Assembly (NCBI RefSeq): GCF_029533155.1
Contig: NZ_JAIZDB010000030.1
Coordinates: 1-36,053 of the forward strand
From: Psychrobacillus antarcticus
GTDB lineage: Bacteria; Bacillota; Bacilli; Bacillales_A; Planococcaceae
DNA: 36,053 nucleotides
Direction of reading: 5' to 3'
Shown in pieces: positions 15,572 to 22,591 of this stretch (within the stretch, counting starts at the first letter, position 1; each line of letters opens with the position of its first letter). The notes beneath the pieces were generated by a model that worked only from the letters and a program-made list of their open reading frames with translations, was not told the DNA's origin and did not search any database. The position numbers and the translations under genes are program-made.

Positions 15572-16630
15572 TTAACCTCTCGAAACCTGTCTCTGAATAA
15601 CTTCAATTATTTCACGGCCATACTCCTCTATCTTTTTCTCACCAATACCTTTTATTGTTAATAGTTCTATAAAAGTTGTAGGTTGTTTTGAAACAATTTC
15701 GTCTAGAGTCTGATTGGAAAAAATATGAAATGCTTTCATACCTAAAACTGCTGCTTTCTCTTTTCTAAATGTTCTTAAAGCCTCTTCCAACCCTGATACA
15801 GTTGGAGACTGTTCTACTAGCGGGTTTTCCATAGCTTCTACTGTTTCACCCAATAGTTTCAATTCTACTGTATCATCTGTCTTTTCTATTTCTTCTTCGA
15901 TGTGAGAGTTCAATAGAAAACCACTTATATCTGACATACGATTATCTAAAATTTGGACAGGGGAAGATTTTTTTAGTTCATTTGATATGTATCCAACTAA
16001 TCCATCTACACGTACGATTCTATCTCGTATATCCTCTTTTGTCTTTTTCATATCTAGTATGGTTTTGTTATTCGTAAAAACTACTACTTGTTTAATTGGT
16101 GTTTTATTCCCTATTATTCCATTCTCCATCAATAAGGTTCGTAATACTTCTGTTTGTCTTTCTATCTGACGTATTGGGCTGTAGAATCCTTCTTGAAAAA
16201 CTACCTTTTTACCTTTCATGACGTTCCGTATAAAATCTCCATGTTCTGTTACTTGAATATTCCCGTAGTAATTCTTCACTTCAATAACGAGTATAAATTT
16301 TCGGGTTATAACAACAAAATCAATTTGGGCTTTCCATTCTCCATGTTTCAATTGAAGATCATGCAAAATATGTATAGGAATAAACGCATTCATTAGCTCA
16401 AATTGAACACTTTTTTCACCGTATAATCCCAATTCAAAGATTTTTATTTTACTTTGTAAGTCTTTTTGAGTCTCTGACACCTTCTCATTTTCTAAGTCAC
16501 TCTGAATTTTCTCGATTGTTTTTTGCGCAGAACTACCTTCTTTGATAAGAACAGGTACTCGTAGTTCTTCTTTATCCTTTAAAGCTAATTTTACTCGTTC
16601 TAAAAATGACTTTTTAGCAAATCCCGTCAC
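15572..16630 (-). CDS. NERD-HRDC protein
   Basis: 352 residues with GTG start behind GAGGAGAG. About residues 65-190 form a NERD domain: GLYGEKSVQFEL, AQIDFVVITRKFILVIEVKNYYGNI and FYSPIRQIERQTE. The C-terminal ~70 residues (LEEALRTFRKEKAAVLGMKA through IKGIGEKKIEEYGREII) are an HRDC domain, which binds DNA in RecQ and RNase D. The combination suggests a nuclease-like fold tethered to nucleic acid. It is first in the minus-strand set with the shorter NERD gene and the 99-aa gene. Its upstream region is the second copy of the 73-bp repeat. The substrate has not been identified. Confidence 0.85.
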   Translation of the reverse strand: MTGFAKKSFLERVKLALKDKEELRVPVLIKEGSSAQKTIEKIQSDLENEKVSETQKDLQSKIKIFELGLYGEKSVQFELMNAFIPIHILHDLQLKHGEWKAQIDFVVITRKFILVIEVKNYYGNIQVTEHGDFIRNVMKGKKVVFQEGFYSPIRQIERQTEVLRTLLMENGIIGNKTPIKQVVVFTNNKTILDMKKTKEDIRDRIVRVDGLVGYISNELKKSSPVQILDNRMSDISGFLLNSHIEEEIEKTDDTVELKLLGETVEAMENPLVEQSPTVSGLEEALRTFRKEKAAVLGMKAFHIFSNQTLDEIVSKQPTTFIELLTIKGIGEKKIEEYGREIIEVIQRQVSRG

Positions 16631-16679
16631 TTCAATCTCTCCTCAAAATATCTTATATTTCTATTCCATATTTCTCTCA

Positions 16680-16752
16680 TTTGAAAGAACAACAATATCT
16701 ACCATTCTAATTACCTTCATATTATCATAATATTTAACTATTTCATCGGACT
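16680..16752. repeat. 73-bp direct repeat, copy B (upstream of NERD-HRDC gene)
   Basis: About 95% identical to 14120-14192, same orientation. It ends 49 bp before the NERD-HRDC start codon. Recombination between the copies would remove 2560 bp containing exactly the 99-aa, NERD and NERD-HRDC genes. Confidence 0.9.
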
Positions 16753-16876
16753 ATTTTATAATTCAAGGAAAAAGTAAGGCTAACACATGGCAGCGAAGTC
16801 TGTTCTTCTTCACCAGGTTGCCCGAACTAATTCCAACAAGCCTATGTATATTACATATAGAAGGCGAGGGAATTAT

Positions 16877-17179
16877 ATGATTACTTGTTTGCATTGTGAA
16901 AAGAAAATGACAATTAGATATCGAGTAAATGAATTCGCAGATACGTTTTGTAGAGATGATTGTTATGAAAAATATTATGAGGAAAATGATATTAAATACA
17001 CGGATCATTTTCACCCATATATCGATGACTACGAAGCAATGCGAAGGGTTTTTCTTGATTGGTCTGATCATTGGGAAGAGGAGCTAATCGAAAGAGGGAA
17101 AAACTTTCAAAGCAGTTCATATATGACACTTTGTTCAATGAAGGGTTCACATTCAAACAATATTTGCATCATACAATAA
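16877..17179 (+). CDS. Small CxxC...CxxxC zinc-motif protein
   Basis: 100 residues from the ATG at 16877, which has GGCGAGGG seven bases upstream; the open frame extends further up but without a ribosome site. The N-terminus reads MITCLHCEKKM and then FCRDDCYEKYY, a CX2C-X17-CX3C pattern that should bind one zinc ion. An acidic aromatic-rich region follows (HFHPYIDDYEAMRR, WSDHWEEELIERG). The last ~25 residues (FQSSSYMTLCSMKG...) look less ordered and may be out of the ancestral frame, so a 3' frameshift is possible. Function is unknown. Confidence 0.6.
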   Translation: MITCLHCEKKMTIRYRVNEFADTFCRDDCYEKYYEENDIKYTDHFHPYIDDYEAMRRVFLDWSDHWEEELIERGKNFQSSSYMTLCSMKGSHSNNICIIQ

Positions 17180-17307
17180 AATACTCCTTAGCCTTCCTTG
17201 TTTAGTGTAATGAAAATTCCTAGATAATTCTGAACATCCATGACTTATTACCGTTCTCAAACAAAAAAGTAGCATATACATATAAATAAACGATTGGGGT
17301 TAATAGC

Positions 17308-17763
17308 ATGAGTAAGTTCAATTCAGAAAAACTATCTGTTGAATACAGGGATTGTGTAACCGCTACTGAACCGATTATTTCTAGAAAATACACACTAACT
17401 CACACTGATTTCACTGGAGAACTATTCTTAACAATTGGAACCCAATTTGCGTGGGATAAAGTCAACCCTGACATGAGAGATGAAGTATTAGGTGAATGGA
17501 AAACACATGAAAATTGTTTATATTACAATGTATTTCTATATATAGATCAAGGAGAGTATGACTTAACCACAGCAACCAAACGAGATGAAGTTTTCCGACG
17601 CGAATTACCACTTGCTTTAACAGCTATTCGGTACGGTGACAGGTTTTTATTCCACCTGTACCCAGATCTAAATAATGCCTTAATAATTGTAAACTTTATA
17701 TCCACTTATCCTCAACTTGCTAAACAAGAGATTTGGCAGACTTTCAACAGTTTTCCCACATAA
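17308..17763 (+). CDS. Staygreen (SGR) family protein
   Basis: 151 residues matching the bacterial staygreen family: SEKLSVEYRD near the N-terminus, TEPIISRKYTLTHTDFTGEL, FLTIGTQFAW, DEVLGEWK, FRRELPLALTAIRYGDRFLF and a late IVNFISTYP. Plant SGR removes magnesium from chlorophyll a; some bacterial homologues have been reported to show Mg-dechelatase activity in vitro, although their hosts make no chlorophyll. Length is normal for the bacterial form. GGGGTT precedes the ATG by seven bases. No tetrapyrrole genes are nearby. The cellular substrate here is unknown. Confidence 0.85.
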   Translation: MSKFNSEKLSVEYRDCVTATEPIISRKYTLTHTDFTGELFLTIGTQFAWDKVNPDMRDEVLGEWKTHENCLYYNVFLYIDQGEYDLTTATKRDEVFRRELPLALTAIRYGDRFLFHLYPDLNNALIIVNFISTYPQLAKQEIWQTFNSFPT

Positions 17764-17806
17764 TTCTCATCTAAAATTTGAAAAGGTTGAAATATATATT
17801 AAATAC

Positions 17807-17872
17807 GCTCCCTGTGTTAGACACAACTTGAATATTATTCATAAATGTATCTAAGTTGTATTCCACAGGAGC
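17807..17872. repeat. Imperfect 66-bp inverted repeat with GTGTTAGACAC motif
   Basis: GCTCCCTGTG and ACAACTT on the left face AAGTTGT and CACAGGAGC on the right. It follows the staygreen gene by 43 bp and could act as a terminator-like hairpin or be a tiny mobile element. The left arm holds TCCCTGTGTTAGACAC, also found (reverse strand) at 35805-35820 and, with one change, at 24957-24972. The rest of 17764-18020 has no gene I can support. Confidence 0.55.
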
Positions 17873-18020
17873 ATTTATGTTCCTAAATTTATCTACCCCG
17901 CTATTTTCCCCATAGTAAAAACACCTCCACACTTTTAATGCAAGGTGTTATTATCGTTCTCATTTTTTAGATCAGTGCGCCACATGATGTCACGGATTTC
18001 ATCATATTATCTTTCTAGAC

Positions 18021-18179
18021 TTAATTACCGCCGCGTTCATCCACTTGATGGTCATTTTGGCCATCTTTCACTTGAAGTTCTTCTTTCTGTTGGTCATTTA
18101 ACTCATTGGGCTTTCCTTACTCAACATTTAAATCTTTTTGATTTGAAGATTCCTTTTCATGATTCAACTCTTTTTTCAT
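18021..18179 (-). pseudogene. Small hydrophilic gene interrupted by an in-frame TAA
   Basis: The minus strand has GAAAGGTGAATGTA then an ATG at 18179. It reads MKKELNHEKESSNQKDLNVE, a TAA (18117-18119), then in the same frame GKPNELNDQQKEELQ and VKDGQNDHQVDERGGN before a second stop. The halves share a very polar E/K/N/Q/D composition, so the internal stop looks like a recent point change (for example from GAA, CAA or AAA). The intact product would be 52 residues. Family and function are unknown. Confidence 0.55.
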
Positions 18180-18246
18180 TACATTCACCTTTCAGAAAGT
18201 GATGTGTTTACAATGGCAAAATAACTTTAACCTCGTAAGAAGCATA

Positions 18247-19086
18247 TTATTTCGGAAGGGACATTTTTCCAGACAAAAACTGATCTACCAACTCGTTAAA
18301 TCGCTTACTATGCTCCCAGAACATCAAGTGTCCGCCGAGTACTTCTATAGAGGATTTTGGAGAAACGTTTTGCGTAAATTCCACTGCTGCAGCTGACCAA
18401 TGTTCTGCAACAATCGTCAATGTAGGTACTGTTTCACTAGCTGTTCTCGCTTCTTCTCGATAATCAGAGAACATGCCGGAAGCAAATAAATTCGCTGCAA
18501 TATAATAGGGTGTTTTTAAGGATTGCTCGACTAGCCAGTTCAACTCGTCCTCGGTTACATCGCGTTGCACCATGACGCTTGTTGTATATGCCTTCATAAA
18601 TTCTCGTTGACCTGCTGGATTACGTAAGTACGTGTTATAGATGGCCCCAATATCATTAAGGGGACCTTCCACCCAATCTTCTACAGCGTTTGTCGACAAT
18701 GCCTTTGGTGACATGTCAATGAAAATAAGTGATTTTACATTGTCATAGCCGTTCTGTTTAAGATACTCCCAAACTGTTAAGCACCCGAACGACCATCCTG
18801 CCAGTGTAACGTTCTTTAATTGTAATGCATGGATTACCTTCGCCAAATCCGTTCCGTGTGTTACATAATCATTTCCTTGTAAAGTAGTCGATGAACGACC
18901 ATGACTTCTTGGATCGATAACAATTACTCGATTTGTTTTGGCGAAATGTTCGACTTGATGGGTAAACACTTCGGTTGTAAATGTAAAGCCAGGGATGAAA
19001 ACAATAGGGTCTCCACTTCCTACATCTTGCACATATAATTCTACATCAGTATCTACTTCCACATACTTTCTTTCCGACACTGTCAT
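18247..19086 (-). CDS. Alpha/beta-hydrolase fold protein
   Basis: 279 residues. The fold is shown by IVFIPGFTFT (oxyanion loop region), VIDPRSHGRSS, AGWSFGCLTVWEYL with the nucleophile serine near residue 99, and GGHLMFWEHSKRFNE with the catalytic histidine; a TIVAEHWSA strand lies between, where the acid residue is expected. It resembles haloperoxidase/esterase-like hydrolases, but the substrate cannot be read from sequence. ATG at 19086 follows AAGGGGG by seven bases. A copy of the ~46-bp repeat lies about 29 bp upstream. Confidence 0.85.
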   Translation of the reverse strand: MTVSERKYVEVDTDVELYVQDVGSGDPIVFIPGFTFTTEVFTHQVEHFAKTNRVIVIDPRSHGRSSTTLQGNDYVTHGTDLAKVIHALQLKNVTLAGWSFGCLTVWEYLKQNGYDNVKSLIFIDMSPKALSTNAVEDWVEGPLNDIGAIYNTYLRNPAGQREFMKAYTTSVMVQRDVTEDELNWLVEQSLKTPYYIAANLFASGMFSDYREEARTASETVPTLTIVAEHWSAAAVEFTQNVSPKSSIEVLGGHLMFWEHSKRFNELVDQFLSGKMSLPK

Positions 19087-19114
19087 CAACTAGCCCCCTT
19101 TCGTAAGTGCAGCA

Positions 19115-19160
19115 ATACTAGAATTCTTGTCCACTCTTCGTTATATACACCATATTCGAC
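19115..19160. repeat. ~46-bp direct repeat, copy A (upstream of hydrolase gene)
   Basis: Starts ATACTAGAATTCTTGTCCAC and matches 22199-22244 at roughly 85% by eye, same orientation, 3084 bp apart. It lies just upstream of the alpha/beta-hydrolase start. Confidence 0.75.
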
Positions 19161-19254
19161 CCCTGTAATAATAATTCCACTTTCACATTTTCTAATAACT
19201 ATCTACTTAAAATACGTTTCTATAGTTAGTTGCGAACATAAAGAAAAAAGAACA

Positions 19255-19292
19255 TAAAAAGAGGAACGCTAGCTATTTTGGGAGCGTTCCTC
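19255..19292 (-). terminator. Terminator of the HNH/hendecad operon
   Basis: GAGGAACGCT (19261-19270) pairs perfectly with AGCGTTCCTC (19283-19292); the minus strand continues with TTTTTATG. It lies nine bases past the stop codon at 19302. Confidence 0.85.
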
Positions 19293-19301
19293 TTTCATTA
19301 T

Positions 19302-20420
19302 TTACTTAATTTGATTGCGCATTATCATAGCTTCTTGGATGACTTTGGATACGCCTGCTTCATTTGTAGGTGTTAACCCATTTTTATCTGGTTCTACTTT
19401 TTGGAATAAGTGAGTGTTTAATAAAGCAACTATGATATGGACAAACTTAATATTTGTATCAAGAAGAGTAATCTCATCATTTGTAAATTCTTCGAAATTA
19501 GACTTTGCATTAACTACATCTGCCAATTGGTACACTTGTCCATTATATTCAGATTGGATAGCGCACAATTCCTTCTCGAAACTTCCGGACGTTTTAGTCA
19601 TTTTTCTTAAATAGCCATTAATGATTTTCATATTGTTTATACATTCATTTACTTCATGCACAGCATTTTCTATTTTATTTTTCAACGTTTTTTCTCGGAA
19701 TTTTAAAATTGCAGCGAATATCGGCGAACGCATCAAACCATCCATGATGCCAGCATCTTCGTCATAAATCTTTATTAAATACGAATCAATCATTGCAAAA
19801 TCAGCACCCACAACCGACTGTTTAAATAGCTCTTCAAAGGATATCTTTTGTCCATTTAACGAAATATTATAAACAGGACGATTATGGATTTTCTCTAACA
19901 CTTCGGCAAAGAAAATAAGCTGGTCATGTAACGATTTTTTGACGTTCGTAATTTGTACTAGTTGCTTATTCAGCTTGTCATTTAGCATATTGCCTTCTTT
20001 TTGGTAGGACTCCAGTACATCAATACGGTGTACCAAATGTCTATTCTTACTATCAATACTTGTAGACGAATCTTTCCCAATATTTCTCATAATTATTTTT
20101 AACGGGATTTGAGCAGGAAATAGTACGTAAGCAGCGACTTCAGCAATATCAGCTTTTGATTCGATGTTTGCTTTGTCTTGAACGAAATTTTTGGCATCAT
20201 ATGTTTTATCAGCAACAAAATATTTTACGCTTCCAGCTTTCTCTTTTACAAAATGTTTTGCATCTGATCCTTTCTCGCCGACAAAATCTTTCACATCGCT
20301 TACTTTATCCTTCACAAAATATTTTGTATCAAAAGTTTTGTCCTCAACAAAATATTTCACATCATCGAATTTACCAGTAACTGCGTTTTTAACATTTTGC
20401 AACTTATTAAAGAATGCCAT
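19302..20420 (-). CDS. Hendecad-repeat protein, second gene of HNH module
   Basis: 372 residues. Residues 7-83 are seven tandem 11-residue repeats of consensus xxDxKYFVxDK, for example FDDVKYFVEDK, TFDTKYFVKDK and GSDAKHFVKEK. Eleven-residue periodicity with K/D and aromatic-aliphatic faces is typical of amphipathic helices in LEA, apolipoprotein and synuclein-like proteins that lie on membranes. A short hydrophobic stretch (AAYVLFPAQIPLKIIM, about 95-110) follows, then a long helical region without recognisable motif. It starts six bases after the HNH-like gene and must be co-transcribed with it. I do not recognise the family. A membrane-associated partner or effector of the upstream protein is the likeliest reading. 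Confidence 0.75.
   Translation of the reverse strand: MAFFNKLQNVKNAVTGKFDDVKYFVEDKTFDTKYFVKDKVSDVKDFVGEKGSDAKHFVKEKAGSVKYFVADKTYDAKNFVQDKANIESKADIAEVAAYVLFPAQIPLKIIMRNIGKDSSTSIDSKNRHLVHRIDVLESYQKEGNMLNDKLNKQLVQITNVKKSLHDQLIFFAEVLEKIHNRPVYNISLNGQKISFEELFKQSVVGADFAMIDSYLIKIYDEDAGIMDGLMRSPIFAAILKFREKTLKNKIENAVHEVNECINNMKIINGYLRKMTKTSGSFEKELCAIQSEYNGQVYQLADVVNAKSNFEEFTNDEITLLDTNIKFVHIIVALLNTHLFQKVEPDKNGLTPTNEAGVSKVIQEAMIMRNQIK
20172..20402 (-). repeat. Seven 33-bp coding repeats (11-residue hendecads)
   Basis: Seven in-frame 33-bp units encode the VKYFVxDK-type hendecads. The DNA units have diverged in third positions while the protein pattern is kept, which argues for selection on the peptide. 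Confidence 0.8.
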
Positions 20421-20426
20421 TTACTT

Positions 20427-22091
20427 TTACCCCAAACCAAAAGTTATTATTTTTGTTTTATCTTGCATAAATGCCTTTAGACCGTCGATGTCCTCGTAAG
20501 GCAAATCGAGATTCATACTATGTATAGCCTTGGTGACAATCGTATTTTTCTCATCCAATGTTGTTGCTAGCTTCAAGCTAGTTGTCATATTAGAAACCTG
20601 CAAAATTTGAGTATTTAGCTCATCCAATGGAAGCAACGCAAGCTCTGATACCTTCTCTTTTAATTTCATATTTAAATTAGTATAAAACTGCTGCTTTAAA
20701 TCTATTTGATCAGCGAATTTGTTTAGATACGAAACTAGCTGAGCCACTTGTTTTGAATGGTCAATGAAATACACAAGTGAGATGCTAATAATACCAGTAG
20801 TAATTCCGCCTATAAAAATTGTTAGTGCTTCGCCAATCACTGGTATTTGTGCAACTGGTAATTTACTAAAAGCCTCCGATACAAAAGTTCCAGCTACAAC
20901 AGAAGCGGCCAATATAATAATCTTAGAAATTGAGCGCATTAACTCCTCGGATGATAAATTATCCCTGTTAAACAAAAGAAGACTGAAAATTTCTGTTATG
21001 CTTCCCCAAAACTCGCGAATCAGTTTTACAACGCTTTTCGCGGTTCCAGCAAAGAAGTTCAATAAAAATGTGGAAAGTGACGACAAGATTCCAGCTAAAA
21101 AGCCATTAGCAAACGTTTCAATTAACGCTCTAAATTTCTTTTTCACCATTTCAAATGCTTCTTTAAACGCTTCTCCAACTTGCTCTAAAAATACCTTGAG
21201 TGAGAAGTTCTCTTTCATATTTTCAATAAGAATAGGAAATCTGCGGCGTACAATCATCCACACTTCTGAAAGTAACACACCAAGCACTTGACGAGTTCCC
21301 ATTTTGACACCTTGCTTTGTGGAGTCTTTCCCGAGCTTTTCCCATGTCTTTTTATCTTTTAAATATGCCTGATTAATTGACTTATTGTAAACTTTACGTG
21401 CTTCTTTATCGACGTCTAACATTTTTTCAGCATTTATCTTGTTTAAGTTTTCGAGCTTGTTTAATTCTTTTCGCTCTTTATCAGATAAGCTCTCTCTATT
21501 CTTTAATTCGTTTATTTTTGTATTTGTCTGTGCCTGCTTTTGTTGTAATTCAAAAATGAACTGTTTCATTTCTTTTTGTTTTTTTGAACGATTGATTGAG
21601 CTGTTTGTGTGATTTAAATTCGAATCTGCATTTGCTAGATCAACACCGTCTAAATTCGTTAAGTAAACAGCCGGATCATCATGAATTTCTTTTGCGGCAA
21701 TTGTATGATCTAAATCATAATTTTTGTTCAACCCGATATTTTCATCGGTGTATGCATCCTTTAACTCCCCGATGTCACGCAATATAGACGCTTCACGGTT
21801 TTTCAGCCTATAGTTCTCATGTCTATGATAAGCGTCTTTGTTATCTTTATATCTACCCCGATCTTCAAAACGATTTATTGCATCTTCGTCTTTCAGTCCA
21901 TACTTTCGAGCAGTTAGTGGGGTATCAATGTTACCGCCGTCTTGATCGTTAAACATAAAATCCAACGCAAAAGAACGTAGTAATGTGGTCACAATTATTT
22001 TTTCATATTGTTGTAAAAGTGATTCTGAAGGAGGTAAATCTCCGTTCACCGGAACTTCGTCAACTAACATTAAGGGGTTTGTCGTCATCAT
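20427..22091 (-). CDS. HNH-like nuclease fused to a membrane domain
   Basis: 554 residues (553 from the second ATG at 22088, better spaced from TAGGTGG). About residues 125-170 read YDLDHTIAAKEIHDD, then ADSNLNHTNSSINRSK: a D-H pair, NL/T spacing and a final NRSK, as in HNH endonucleases. A charged coiled-coil region covers ~175-260. The C-terminal half has hydrophobic, glycine-rich spans at ~328-350, ~389-406 and ~418-442, so the protein is probably membrane-embedded, followed by another helical tail. No recognised family combines these parts. It is the first gene of a two-gene operon with the hendecad protein, bounded by short direct repeats. A membrane-tethered DNA- or RNA-cleaving defence or competition factor is plausible but unproven. 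Confidence 0.75.
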   Translation of the reverse strand: MMTTNPLMLVDEVPVNGDLPPSESLLQQYEKIIVTTLLRSFALDFMFNDQDGGNIDTPLTARKYGLKDEDAINRFEDRGRYKDNKDAYHRHENYRLKNREASILRDIGELKDAYTDENIGLNKNYDLDHTIAAKEIHDDPAVYLTNLDGVDLANADSNLNHTNSSINRSKKQKEMKQFIFELQQKQAQTNTKINELKNRESLSDKERKELNKLENLNKINAEKMLDVDKEARKVYNKSINQAYLKDKKTWEKLGKDSTKQGVKMGTRQVLGVLLSEVWMIVRRRFPILIENMKENFSLKVFLEQVGEAFKEAFEMVKKKFRALIETFANGFLAGILSSLSTFLLNFFAGTAKSVVKLIREFWGSITEIFSLLLFNRDNLSSEELMRSISKIIILAASVVAGTFVSEAFSKLPVAQIPVIGEALTIFIGGITTGIISISLVYFIDHSKQVAQLVSYLNKFADQIDLKQQFYTNLNMKLKEKVSELALLPLDELNTQILQVSNMTTSLKLATTLDEKNTIVTKAIHSMNLDLPYEDIDGLKAFMQDKTKIITFGLG

Positions 22092-22198
22092 GCCACCTAC
22101 TTTTTACATATTTATCAATTCATTATACATGACGTATGTATTAATGAAATATACTTTTTATCAGTTATTATGGTAGATGACTGGCTCCTCCCTCTGCT

Positions 22199-22244
22199 AT
22201 ACTAGAATTCTTATCCACACTTCATTTTATACCCCATATTTGAA
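22199..22244. repeat. ~46-bp direct repeat, copy B (upstream of HNH operon)
   Basis: Second copy of the 19115-19160 repeat, beginning ATACTAGAATTCTTATCCAC, about 108 bp before the HNH gene start. On the minus strand it contains GGTATAAAAT, a possible -10. Nothing else convincing was found in the 500-bp gap 22092-22591. Confidence 0.75.
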
Positions 22245-22591
22245 CACGACTCACAATAAATGGTAACAGCGTTCTCGACGTTTTTCACTAAATTAGTTTA
22301 GGCATTTAGTTCGAGGGTATTTATAACTAACTGTATAAAAGCTAAAACTGCTATCCAATTAACTATTTCACTTTTCTTAAATCAGTTACTTATGAATCAT
22401 TAAATTTAATCTAGTAAGAGAGAAATTTCACGAAAACCTCCCCCATTCCTCCAAAAGTTTCTTCCAGCTAGAGATTGTCTCATGCCTGCTTTATCCTATT
22501 CATTTTTCTATAGTCTCCTTAACTTTTATAAAAATTGAGTAAATTTATATTTATACAGCAAATTCAAAAAGCAGTTGAGAGGAAAATTACA

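Noticed and set aside
17945-18202. Plus-strand 85-codon frame
   Set aside because: No ribosome site, and the opposite strand carries a better-supported small gene with start signal and polar coding pattern.
20156-20499. Plus-strand frames with repeated FTSxxLSFTKYF-type peptides
   Set aside because: Antisense readings of the 33-bp coding repeats; the minus-strand gene has the ribosome site, operon context and terminator.
20764-21291. Plus-strand 175-codon frame
   Set aside because: Antisense to the HNH/membrane gene, with no start signal or recognisable domain.
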